Shown here in pieces: positions 35,054-42,844 of a stretch of DNA of 64,000 bases. Origin of the DNA: Tenacibaculum sp. (GTDB lineage: Bacteria > Bacteroidota > Bacteroidia > Flavobacteriales > Flavobacteriaceae); assembly GCA_022448525.1 (NCBI GenBank), contig JAKVCX010000001.1:484734-548733 (forward strand), in the 5' to 3' direction. The notes below the pieces were generated by a model. The model was not told where the DNA came from. It searched no databases and saw only the letters and a program-made list of their open reading frames with translations. How positions within the stretch are numbered: the stretch's first letter is position 1; each line of letters begins with the position of its first letter. Made by a program: the position numbers and the translations under genes.

Positions 35054-36772
35054 ATGCGCGCCTGCTATTACTTCCTTACCATATTCAGTCTTTTAGTAAT
35101 TCAGTCTTTTGCTCAACAAAATCAGTCGAACGAATTTGATCAACTGCAAGAATTAAAATTAAAATTCTACCAAAACAAAAAAATTGGAACTGATAGTGCT
35201 TTATACTTCATGAAGAAATTGGCGAACAAAGACGATTATTCCTTTAAAACATTTGCATACGCCGCATCTTTGTATTTAAAAACACGCGACAGATACTCTT
35301 TCAATTTTGAGTCTTACAATGATAGTATTCATAAATATCTTCCTAAAATTCATGAGAACAACCAGAATTACGCAATGTTATTCGACATTCATATTCTTTT
35401 AGGAAATACATATAAACGACGCGGACAAATGAAGGCTGCTTTAGATAATTATTTGAAAGCAGAAAACTACGCTCTTATTATTAATGATGTTGAACGAATT
35501 GTAAAGATTAAAGGCAATGTTGCACTGGTTTATCAAGACATGCGACAACTTGATAATGCTATAAATCAAATAACCACAACCTACAAAATAGTAGAAAATA
35601 ACAAAGAACGACTAGGAAAAAAGTACAATTCTCGTAAGTTTAAAACACTTCTTAATACAAGCGCCATTTACAACTCCTTATTACAAGACAATAACATGAA
35701 TTTGTACTATGGAGATTCTTCTGTTCATTTTCTGAATAAGATTCTTTCAGACAAAGATCTTAAACTCTCTAAATTTAAATATGGGCAAGTTTATCGAAAT
35801 CTCGCAACTGCGTATTCCTTAAAAAAAGAATATGTTCAAGCAGAACCTTTCTTTCAAAAGAGTATTGAATATTTTTCGGAAATAAATGCACAAGCAGATT
35901 TGTATAATGCTTTCTACAATACAGGCGTAAATTATTTAGAAATGAATAATTTACAAAAATCTAAAAATGCTTTCCAAGAAGTTTTACGTATTAAACAAGA
36001 TACTTTGCTCGATCCGAATTATGTAAATGCACACAAGTATTTAAGTGAAATTTATGTTCAACAAAATAATAAAGACTCAGCATCATACTACTTCACTAAG
36101 CATCAAAAAATACTAGCGAAAGCAACAAAAGAACAACAATTAGAATATGAAAAAATATTTAGTGCAGACGAAACTTATCAATTAAAAAAGAAAATAGAAA
36201 GTCTGGAAAAAGCAAATTCAAAAAATAAAAATCTAATTGTATTTTCATTAATTCTTCTTCTCGTTATAATTTCAACCAGCACAGTTATTATTTATAAAAA
36301 TGTAAAAGAAAAAAGAAACGCGAAAAGTAGATTACAACATTTGCTAGATGTTCCGAAAGAAACTAACAAAGAGACGAATAGCCAAAAGTTAATAATTAAA
36401 GATGAACATCATGCAGAAGTCATTGATGGACTAGAAAAAATTGAAAAGAAATTATTTTTTCTAAAAGAAGAATTCAACTTATATACAACGGCGAAAAAGA
36501 TTGGAACGAATACTACCTATCTTTCAAAAATTATAAAGGAACATAAAAAAATGACCTTTAGTGAATATTCCAATGATTTAAGAATAAAATATATCGTGGA
36601 AAAACTGAAAACGGATAAAACAGTTAGGGCATATACAACTCAAGCAATTGGTGAAATCGGTGGTTATAAAAATGCCAAATCATTTACTCGAATATTTAAA
36701 AAATATACAGGAATAACTCCGTTCCAATTTATCGAAAAAATAGAAACGGAGTTGGAAGGGTTTAATAAATAA
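35054..36772 (+). CDS. TPR-TM-AraC hybrid regulator, 572 aa
   Basis: A signal peptide (MRACYYFLTIFSLLVIQSFAQ) exports about 370 residues of TPR helices (e.g. MLFDIHILLGNTYKRRGQ, AALDNYLKAENYALI, AFYNTGVNYLEMNNLQKSK). A membrane helix at about 393-413 then leads to a cytoplasmic AraC-type domain (TAKKIGTNTTYLSKIIKEH; IGEIGGYKNAKSFTRIFKK). This TPR-TM-AraC layout is a known Flavobacteriia regulator type whose TPR part senses something in the periplasm. Its stop is 6 bp from the convergent stop of the GG-leader gene, and the second GG-leader gene lies beyond. Confidence 0.85.
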   Translation: MRACYYFLTIFSLLVIQSFAQQNQSNEFDQLQELKLKFYQNKKIGTDSALYFMKKLANKDDYSFKTFAYAASLYLKTRDRYSFNFESYNDSIHKYLPKIHENNQNYAMLFDIHILLGNTYKRRGQMKAALDNYLKAENYALIINDVERIVKIKGNVALVYQDMRQLDNAINQITTTYKIVENNKERLGKKYNSRKFKTLLNTSAIYNSLLQDNNMNLYYGDSSVHFLNKILSDKDLKLSKFKYGQVYRNLATAYSLKKEYVQAEPFFQKSIEYFSEINAQADLYNAFYNTGVNYLEMNNLQKSKNAFQEVLRIKQDTLLDPNYVNAHKYLSEIYVQQNNKDSASYYFTKHQKILAKATKEQQLEYEKIFSADETYQLKKKIESLEKANSKNKNLIVFSLILLLVIISTSTVIIYKNVKEKRNAKSRLQHLLDVPKETNKETNSQKLIIKDEHHAEVIDGLEKIEKKLFFLKEEFNLYTTAKKIGTNTTYLSKIIKEHKKMTFSEYSNDLRIKYIVEKLKTDKTVRAYTTQAIGEIGGYKNAKSFTRIFKKYTGITPFQFIEKIETELEGFNK

Positions 36773-36778
36773 GTAAGC

Positions 36779-36955
36779 TTAAACGCATACTGAATTGTTC
36801 TTTTTCTTTGGTGGTTTATCTTGAGTTGGGAAACAATCTTCGTCTCCATCAGTATTTACTCCACCGTCAAGTTTACCTCCCATTGCATAAATTTTATGCT
36901 GTTCTTTTTTCGATAATTCAAAACTTTTTAAATCCTCCATAATTGATCTTCTCAT
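36779..36955 (-). CDS. GG-leader peptide, 58 aa
   Basis: Small gene with start at 36955 (MRRSIMEDLKSFEL). The leader LKSFELSKKEQHKIYAMGG resembles Bacteroidota natural-product and bacteriocin leaders and ends in a double glycine (a second GG lies four residues on). The remaining part is hydrophilic, with Asp-rich DGDED, Cys in DEDCFP, a lysine run and a final SVCV. Two cysteines could form a loop or be modified. An alternative start is the internal Met at residue 6. No processing peptidase/transporter is in view. Divergent from the plus-strand GG-leader gene. Confidence 0.7.
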   Translation of the reverse strand: MRRSIMEDLKSFELSKKEQHKIYAMGGKLDGGVNTDGDEDCFPTQDKPPKKKNNSVCV

Positions 36956-37252
36956 GATTATTAGTTTTTGGTTTCTTAAAATTAGTTTTTTTTAAGTCAT
37001 CTTTTACAAAGCTCCTTGTCACTCTTTCAAAAACAATAAAAACCCCTACAAAACAAGAGTTTACAAACAAAACCCACAGTCATTATTTTTAAAAAATACC
37101 CCCATATTTTATAAAACAAAACTCTATTCGTTTCTTTTTTACCTGTTTTCAATAAATATTTGTTTGAAAGTTAAGGGAGTATTTCAACAATGAAATGATT
37201 CATTAATCTCCTCGAATTATTAGGTAATATCAATCCATAAAATTTTATCAAT
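36956..37252. other. Divergent intergenic region between two GG-leader genes
   Basis: About 300 bp without coding sequence. It is very AT-rich with C-runs (ACCCCTACAAAACAAGAG, AATACCCCCAT) and must contain both divergent promoters; TATTTGTTTG near 37158 and TATTGTTTTTG on the opposite strand are the nearest -7-like strings, neither exact. Nothing else recognised. Confidence 0.4.
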
Positions 37253-37459
37253 ATGATCAAATCTATTTCAAAAATCGGGACGGTTTTAAAAAAGCAAACT
37301 TTACAACAAATTAATGGTGGTGGACCAGGTTCTCCTTACTGGTGTAAAAACAGTGCTAATTGGGGGCCTAATCCAACTGCTTGCAGAAGAGGACAAGAAA
37401 GAGTTTATGATTACTCTCTAGGATATTGCGTGTGCAAAGGAAAGGTTGCAGATCTGTAG
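37253..37459 (+). CDS. GG-leader bacteriocin-like peptide, 68 aa
   Basis: The leader MIKSISKIGTVLKKQTLQQI is followed by NGGG, the double-glycine cleavage site typical of Bacteroidota bacteriocin-like precursors (compare leaders of form LGKxLxKxEQKxINGG). The presumed mature peptide of about 45 residues starts GPGSPYWCKNSANW and has four cysteines (YWCK, TACRR, GYCVCK), enough for two disulfides or thioether links. Pro- and Asn-rich with aromatic residues. A putative terminator follows 30 bp later. No cleavage/export ABC transporter gene lies in the window. Confidence 0.78.
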   Translation: MIKSISKIGTVLKKQTLQQINGGGPGSPYWCKNSANWGPNPTACRRGQERVYDYSLGYCVCKGKVADL

Positions 37460-37487
37460 TACCAACAAATTTTTCAGTTAAAGATGA

Positions 37488-37525
37488 TGAGGCAACTCTA
37501 AATTACCTTGGAGTTGTCTTATTCT
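37488..37525 (+). terminator. Possible terminator after GG-leader gene
   Basis: Stem AGGCAACTC / GAGTTGTCTT (one G-U pair) with a loop of about 12 bases, followed by TTATTCTCCTTC, a weak T-tract. Confidence 0.5.
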
Positions 37526-37595
37526 CCTTCAAAACTAGATTTCACAAACACTATTCTTTTCAAATTTATTGGTCTGTTAAACACTAAAATACTAC

Positions 37596-37626
37596 TTGTA
37601 CAGTAGGTCAAAATCGTGTATTTTTG
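37596..37626 (+). promoter_or_regulatory. Promoter (TTG-N20-TATTTTTG)
   Basis: -33 TTG at 37596 and exact -7 box TATTTTTG at 37619, 20 bp apart. It would drive the dehydrogenase gene at 37690 with a leader of about 55 nt. Confidence 0.7.
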
Positions 37627-37689
37627 TAAATCAAAAGTTGTAATTTACAACAAATAACACCTTTTTTGTTAAATTTTATACAATCAACC

Positions 37690-38913
37690 ATGAAGTTTGG
37701 AATTATAAAGGAACGTAAAAATCCACCAGATAAAAGAGTCGTATTTTCTCCTGAAAAATTAAAAGAATTTAAAGCTCAATTTCCTCAAGCAGAAATTGTA
37801 GTAGAAAGTTCTGATATTCGAGTATTTAAAGATGAAGAATATGCAGCGGCTGGTTTTGAAATTACAAATGATCTATCTGATTGTGATGTTTTATTAGGTG
37901 TAAAAGAAGTTCCTGTTGATAACTTAATTCCAAACAAAAAATATTTCTTTTTTAGCCACACAATTAAAAAGCAACCATATAACAGAAAGTTGTTACAAGA
38001 GATGTTAGCTAAAAACATTGAAATGTATGACCATGAAACAATTATAAAAGCAAATGGCGCTCGTTTAATTGGTTTTGGTCGTTATGCAGGATTAGTTGGT
38101 GCTTACAATGGGATTAGAGCCATTGGTTTAAAAGAAGGTAGTTTTTCACTTCCTAAAGTGGAAACATTAGCTGACTTAGACGAAGTAAAAGCAGAGCTAG
38201 ACAAAATATCACTTCCTAACATAAAAATATTACTTTCTGGTACAGGAAAAGTAGCTAAAGGAGCTCAAGAAATTCTTGATCATTTAAAAATCAAGCAAGT
38301 TAGTGATGCTTTATATCTTACTTCTAAATTTACAGAACCTGTTTACTGCTTGGTGGATGTAATGGAATATTCAAAACGTAAGGATGGTAAAGTTGGTGAC
38401 AAGTTTGAATTCTACAAAGATCCAACTGGTTATGAAAGTAACTTTATGCCTTACGCAAAAGAAACCGATTTCTTTATTGCTGGACATTTTTATGGAGATG
38501 GTGCTCCGTATTTATATACAAGAGAAGATGTAAAATCAAACGACTTTAATATCAAATATGTTGCTGATATATCTTGTGACGTTGATGGACCAGTTGCTAC
38601 TACATTAAGAGCTTCAACAATTGCTGATCCTATTTATGGTTACGATGCAAAATCTGAATCTGAAGTTAATTACAAAGATGACAATGCAATTGTTGTAATG
38701 GCAGTTGATAATTTACCTTGTGAGTTACCTAAAGATGCTAGTGAAGGTTTTGGAGATATGTTCCTAGAACATGTAATTCCTGCTTTTTATAATAATGATA
38801 AGGATGGAATTTTAGAACGTTCTAAAATGACAACTGATAATGGTGAATTAACTGAACGATACCAATATTTACAGGATTATGTAGAAGGTAACGATTCGTA
38901 TGCACTTCATTAA
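37690..38913 (+). CDS. NAD(P)-dependent dehydrogenase, alanine/saccharopine dehydrogenase type
   Basis: The ATG at 37690 (MKFGIIKERKNPPDKRV) is chosen because it begins exactly at the conserved N-terminus; an earlier start would add eight unrelated residues. The 407-residue protein has the N-terminal alanine dehydrogenase/PNT-type domain (RVVFSPEKL, YFFFSHTIKKQPYNR). It also has a Rossmann domain whose glycine motif appears as LLSGTGKVAKGAQEIL. A C-terminal segment (DISCDVDGPVATTLRAST, YVADIS) resembles saccharopine dehydrogenase (lysine-forming) relatives of Bacteroidota. The substrate may be saccharopine or another amino acid; not decided by sequence. Confidence 0.82.
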   Translation: MKFGIIKERKNPPDKRVVFSPEKLKEFKAQFPQAEIVVESSDIRVFKDEEYAAAGFEITNDLSDCDVLLGVKEVPVDNLIPNKKYFFFSHTIKKQPYNRKLLQEMLAKNIEMYDHETIIKANGARLIGFGRYAGLVGAYNGIRAIGLKEGSFSLPKVETLADLDEVKAELDKISLPNIKILLSGTGKVAKGAQEILDHLKIKQVSDALYLTSKFTEPVYCLVDVMEYSKRKDGKVGDKFEFYKDPTGYESNFMPYAKETDFFIAGHFYGDGAPYLYTREDVKSNDFNIKYVADISCDVDGPVATTLRASTIADPIYGYDAKSESEVNYKDDNAIVVMAVDNLPCELPKDASEGFGDMFLEHVIPAFYNNDKDGILERSKMTTDNGELTERYQYLQDYVEGNDSYALH

Positions 38914-38984
38914 ATCGTAAATAATTCTACTTTTTATTGTTAATTAGTATCTCAGGATATTTAAAATTGCCCCCAATATAAAGC

Positions 38985-39203
38985 ATGGAACCGGACAAAC
39001 AGTTTTTAATTGATACGGCAAATATGAAGATGCCTTTCGGAAAATATAAAGGAACCTATTTAATTGATATTCCTGAATATTATTTAGTTTGGTATAAGAA
39101 CAAAGGCTTCCCGGCTGGAAAGCTGGGTAAAATGATGGCTTTAGTTTACGAACTACAGCTAAACGGCTTAGAAAGTATTCTTAGAAAAATAAGATCAAAA
39201 TAA
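38985..39203 (+). CDS. DUF3820 family protein, 72 aa
   Basis: A short protein matching DUF3820: MPFGKYKGTYLIDIPEYYL, then WYKNKGFPAGKLGKMM and a final helix LNGLESILRKIR. Members are small, conserved and of unknown role; one has been linked to virulence regulation. Terminator directly after the stop. Confidence 0.85.
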   Translation: MEPDKQFLIDTANMKMPFGKYKGTYLIDIPEYYLVWYKNKGFPAGKLGKMMALVYELQLNGLESILRKIRSK

Positions 39204-39204
39204 G

Positions 39205-39237
39205 AAAAGACATCTCAAATTTGAGATGTCTTTTTTT
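39205..39237. terminator. Bidirectional terminator
   Basis: Perfect 11-bp stem GACATCTCAAA / TTTGAGATGTC with essentially no loop, flanked by A-run and T-run; serves DUF3820 (plus) and DUF1361 (minus) genes. Confidence 0.9.
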
Positions 39238-39241
39238 CAAT

Positions 39242-39877
39242 TTATATATTTATTTTACTTCTTTTTACAACTGAAAATAAAATCCACAGTAAGAATCCAA
39301 ATCCAAAAGTAATATACCAGGCTGTTGATTCTTGAAAACTTAATATACTCTCTTTCACTAAATCTAAAGGAGAAAATAGAACGTCCCAACTATTAAATCG
39401 AAGAAAGCGACCTAAATAAATTCCGAACCCACACAAGAAGAAAACTACTATGGAAAAGTTTTGTGCAATTTTCTTGTTCCACTTGACACATACAATATCA
39501 TAAAAGCTTACGATTGACAATAAACCTAATAAGGTTCCTGTTGATGCGTTTACAAACAACATAAATAAATCAAACCAAGCCATTTTACTTTCAGGCTTAA
39601 AATGAATGAAATCTGTAATGATATATGGAGCATTTGGTAAAAAAAACAACCATGCAAATATTAAAATAATCAAGTGAGACTTTTTTGTCTTTGTAATATC
39701 AAGTCGTTTTGCATATTCGGCAAACATAAATGGAATAACGGCTAAAAACATATTCCATAGTAAAAAAGTATAATTCAATGACTGTGTTAGCTGTACTCTT
39801 AGTAGCGGAAGAAAAGCTGAAAATACAACTAGTAACAAAACAGTTCTCTGCAAATTTGTAATTGGTTTTATAAGCAT
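39242..39877 (-). CDS. DUF1361 membrane protein
   Basis: A 211-residue integral membrane protein with about six hydrophobic segments and the DUF1361 signature FLPNAPYIITDFIHF (about residues 78-92). Function unknown. It starts 12 bp after the stop of the CreD gene, forming a two-gene unit; the linkage of DUF1361 and CreD is common in Bacteroidota. Confidence 0.85.
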   Translation of the reverse strand: MLIKPITNLQRTVLLLVVFSAFLPLLRVQLTQSLNYTFLLWNMFLAVIPFMFAEYAKRLDITKTKKSHLIILIFAWLFFLPNAPYIITDFIHFKPESKMAWFDLFMLFVNASTGTLLGLLSIVSFYDIVCVKWNKKIAQNFSIVVFFLCGFGIYLGRFLRFNSWDVLFSPLDLVKESILSFQESTAWYITFGFGFLLWILFSVVKRSKINI

Positions 39878-39889
39878 AACAATTAACTT

Positions 39890-41299
39890 TTATCCGTTTT
39901 GCCAATCAATTTTTCTAGAAGCATACATTACAGAAGCCAAGATTAAAAATAACCCAACACTTCCTACTAATAAAGCATAACTTTCTAACTGAATTATAAT
40001 AAAAATAAAGGTATACAAAGCTGTTAAACTAATTCCAATAAACATCGGAAATTTAAAGGTCTTTAATATTGATTTAGAATATAATGTTATTAAAGCAACA
40101 ACAGATATTCCTGCTAGAAGATACGCATTTAAAAAATTACTATGCTCTGATATTGAAATTAATAAAGTATAAAACATAGTTAATGCTATTCCAATCATTA
40201 AATATTGAAATGGATGAATTGAAATTTTACTCATTGTTTGAATTAAAAAGAAAACTAAAAATGTAAGTGAAATGACTAAAAATCCATATTTAGCTGATCG
40301 TTCACTTTTTTGATATTGATCTACAGGAATCATAAAATTAACACCAAAGGCATATTTTTTTAAATTAGGAATTCCATTGAAAGATTGTTGAGGAAATGGC
40401 CTGTTTATATCTAAAACCTTCCATTTAGCATCGAAACCATCTTCCTTAATTTTATCTGGATTATAAGGTAAGTATTCACCTAAAAAATTCGCAGTTTTCC
40501 AATTCGATTTAATATTTACATCAGTTTCTTTTCCAACAGGAATAAAACGAATTTGTTTACTTCCATTCACATTCATTTTTAACGAAAAACTTACTGGATT
40601 TTCAATTGGTAAATCTGTTTTCTTTATTGACTTACTTTCTAATTTGTGCAATGTTAAATATTCATACGAATGTTTATCTAAATCGTAATAATTATCATTT
40701 GAATTTGGAGTTGAATGATCATATTTTGATTCAAAAGCATAGTTATTTTTGTTAAGATTTATTTCTACCAAACTACTAACTCCTTTTAAGTTTGATGTTT
40801 CAATAATCAATTTTGATTTCTCCCAGATAATATCTTTCTCCTCAAGATCTTTTTCACTAAAATCAGGACGAGTAAAATTACCATCAATATGAATTTCACT
40901 TCCATATACTGCCGTTTCATAAATCCCTCGTTTCTTTGGTTGTGGATTCACTATTGAACTTACCGATAATTTATTCGGAAAAAAATATGCGTTATGAATA
41001 TTCTCTATGGTTTCCTCTTGATATGTTTTAGTGTTCTGATTGTAAATTCTTTTTACAGAATATGTTTTGTAAGGAACCTTCAACATTGGACCATATAACA
41101 TAACTTCCCCACCCCACTTTTTATTTATTTCGCTAATCATTGCCTTTTGATTATACTGACGTTCGCGAATAATATCTTTAACGTACGAAAGCGGTATTAA
41201 TAATATTAGAATTAAAAATCCTATCATTAGCATTCTCGCAGAAATTGAATTTCTTATCCATCTCCCGAATTTTCCTGTTTGTTCATGAACTTTTTCCAT
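39890..41299 (-). CDS. creD: CreD-like inner-membrane protein
   Basis: A 469-residue protein with one N-terminal membrane helix (MLIGFLILILLIPL) followed by YVKDIIRERQYNQKAMISEI and a periplasmic beta-rich domain. About six C-terminal helices end in the CreD-type AGISVVALITLYSKSILKT. CreD is linked to cell-envelope integrity and, in enterobacteria, to CreBC control; here it lies beside a winged-helix regulator instead. The inverted repeat at 41392 lies 93 bp upstream of its start. Confidence 0.85.
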   Translation of the reverse strand: MEKVHEQTGKFGRWIRNSISARMLMIGFLILILLIPLSYVKDIIRERQYNQKAMISEINKKWGGEVMLYGPMLKVPYKTYSVKRIYNQNTKTYQEETIENIHNAYFFPNKLSVSSIVNPQPKKRGIYETAVYGSEIHIDGNFTRPDFSEKDLEEKDIIWEKSKLIIETSNLKGVSSLVEINLNKNNYAFESKYDHSTPNSNDNYYDLDKHSYEYLTLHKLESKSIKKTDLPIENPVSFSLKMNVNGSKQIRFIPVGKETDVNIKSNWKTANFLGEYLPYNPDKIKEDGFDAKWKVLDINRPFPQQSFNGIPNLKKYAFGVNFMIPVDQYQKSERSAKYGFLVISLTFLVFFLIQTMSKISIHPFQYLMIGIALTMFYTLLISISEHSNFLNAYLLAGISVVALITLYSKSILKTFKFPMFIGISLTALYTFIFIIIQLESYALLVGSVGLFLILASVMYASRKIDWQNG

Positions 41300-41391
41300 C
41301 TTATTAGTATTTATTTATTATTCAATTTTTTAGAATCCACCCAACCAGTGCTGATCGGGCGGTTTTAGCAATCTCCCCATTTTTAAAAAGA

Positions 41392-41408
41392 ACTTTGAAA
41401 TTCAAAGT
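41392..41408 (-). promoter_or_regulatory. Inverted repeat ACTTTG-N5-CAAAGT before creD
   Basis: The 17-bp palindrome matches at all twelve half-site positions the one at 42354, before the regulator operon. Candidate operator of the winged-helix protein encoded just upstream. It lies between the regulator's 3' end and creD's start codon. Confidence 0.6.
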
Positions 41409-41425
41409 TTATTTTTAAAAAAATT

Positions 41426-41722
41426 TTACTTCCCTTTTATCAATTTTTCCAAAGCTTCTACATGCTTTTTAAATTCCTCTTTTCCCAATTTCGTTGCTAC
41501 ATATTTCGTATTCGGTTTTCTTCCAATAAATTGCTTCTCTACAATTATAAAACCTACTTTTTCCAAAGCTTTCGAATGACTCGCTAAATTTCCATCAGTA
41601 ACTCCTAATAATTCTTTTAATGTTTTAAAATCTGCGTACTCGTTCACCACCAAAATAGACATGATACCTAATCGGATTCTATGATCAAATGCTTTATTTA
41701 TGTTATTAAGAATATTCTTCAC
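41426..41722 (-). CDS. Winged-helix transcriptional regulator, 98 aa
   Basis: A small winged-helix protein of the PF13601 type: FDHRIRLGIMSILVV as first helix, FKTLKELLGVTDGNLASHSK as helix-turn-helix, then wing RKPNTKYVATK and a C-terminal helix. Such proteins act as homodimers. The gene is the second of an operon with a membrane protein (stop 14 bp before). The operator-like palindromes at 41392 and 42354 suggest it regulates itself and creD-DUF1361. Confidence 0.85.
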   Translation of the reverse strand: MKNILNNINKAFDHRIRLGIMSILVVNEYADFKTLKELLGVTDGNLASHSKALEKVGFIIVEKQFIGRKPNTKYVATKLGKEEFKKHVEALEKLIKGK

Positions 41723-41736
41723 AATGGTCTTAACCT

Positions 41737-42345
41737 CTATTTTCTTTCGTATTTAAAATACATTAAAGTTCCGTAAACAATATGCATAACTCCAAATCCA
41801 ATTACCCAATACCAAAATCCTAATCCAGGAGAATATGCACAGAGCAAACCTAATACAATTTCTGTATATCCTAAATACTTTACATAGCCCAATGTATATT
41901 TAGAAGCATTCACCAAACCCAATCCATAAAAAAGTAACATCAATGCTCCTGTTTGACCATAACGTTGCTGTTGTAAAATAATAAACGTATAAATTCCACC
42001 AGCAATTAACGGAACTAAAAAACTAGTCAACAATCGTTTTGTTGTAGCATCCCAAATCTTCTCGTTATTCTTTTTTGCTTTTACAGTTGTTAAAAAAATG
42101 GCCGTTCCAACACTTAATACAAAGACTAAAATCATGTCCAACATAACCAAATTAAAAATTCGACCATTCAAAATTAAATAACCTCTCGCGCTACTAGTTA
42201 CCAACCAATAAGCATGTGCAGCTCCTATTAATGCGAATGTTCCAGCTAAAATCCCAGATAATCCGCTTAATGAAATAAATCGAGTCGATCTATTCATTAA
42301 ATTTTTAATTTCCGTAATGTCTTTTAAATAGTCTTCTGAACTCAT
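41737..42345 (-). CDS. Hypothetical membrane protein, regulator partner, 202 aa
   Basis: An N-terminal coil (MSSEDYLKDITEIKNLMNRS) is followed by about five to six membrane helices (e.g. LSGLSGILAGTFALIGAAHA, LTSFLVPLIAGGIYTFIIL, WVIGFGVMHIVYGTLMY). No enzymatic motif. Relatives in Bacteroidota are found directly before a small winged-helix regulator, as here, so it may tether or sense for that regulator. First gene of the pair; start lies 9 bp past the palindrome at 42354. Confidence 0.7.
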   Translation of the reverse strand: MSSEDYLKDITEIKNLMNRSTRFISLSGLSGILAGTFALIGAAHAYWLVTSSARGYLILNGRIFNLVMLDMILVFVLSVGTAIFLTTVKAKKNNEKIWDATTKRLLTSFLVPLIAGGIYTFIILQQQRYGQTGALMLLFYGLGLVNASKYTLGYVKYLGYTEIVLGLLCAYSPGLGFWYWVIGFGVMHIVYGTLMYFKYERK

Positions 42346-42353
42346 AGTAAAGT

Positions 42354-42370
42354 ACTTTGAAACACAAAGT
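42354..42370 (-). promoter_or_regulatory. Inverted repeat ACTTTG-N5-CAAAGT before regulator operon
   Basis: Located 9 bp upstream of the start codon of the membrane-protein/winged-helix pair. On the minus strand the half site ACTTTG overlaps a TTTACTTTG string that resembles a -7 box, so binding would block transcription: autorepression is the simplest reading. Confidence 0.6.
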
Positions 42371-42470
42371 AAATTATTTATTACGATTCCACCTAATAAA
42401 AAACTGTTAATTTTAATTTAGAGTTTCTCAACACACAGTTTTATTTTGAATAAACTCCTATTTTTAAAAG

Positions 42471-42839
42471 ATGAAACCAGCTGAAGAATATATTTTAAAT
42501 CAGGAAGAACCTTTTAAATCAATATTGCTGCATCTACAGTTAATAATTGAGCAAAGTTTTCCTGAGGTGACATTACAATTTAAATGGAAAATTCCATTTT
42601 ATGTTTTAGATGGAAGTCCATTTTGTTATTTAAACCCATCAAAGAAAAAAGGTTATGTGGATGTTGGTTTTTATGGAGATTATCAATTTGAAAAATACAA
42701 TAATCTCTTAATTTCTGAAGGAAGAAAAGTTGTAAAATCCTTACGTTTCTTTTCCGTAGAAGATATTAATGCCGAGATTCTAGTTTACATTTTAACCAAG
42801 GCTAATAAAAATAAAGTAAAAGGATTTTGGAAAAAATAA
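42471..42839 (+). CDS. DUF1801 (YdhG-like) protein
   Basis: A 122-residue cytoplasmic protein of the DUF1801 type: ILLHLQLIIEQSFPEVTLQF, FKWKIPFYVLDGSPFCYLNP, and YVDVGFYGDYQFE. The fold resembles that of YdhG/YjbR proteins. Function unknown. The stop lies 5 bp from the convergent stop of the transglutaminase gene. Confidence 0.8.
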   Translation: MKPAEEYILNQEEPFKSILLHLQLIIEQSFPEVTLQFKWKIPFYVLDGSPFCYLNPSKKKGYVDVGFYGDYQFEKYNNLLISEGRKVVKSLRFFSVEDINAEILVYILTKANKNKVKGFWKK

Positions 42840-42844
42840 GGTTT

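Noticed and set aside
41300..41425. Further palindromes as riboswitch or attenuator
   Set aside because: Only the ACTTTG-N5-CAAAGT palindrome stands out; no aptamer-like structure seen.
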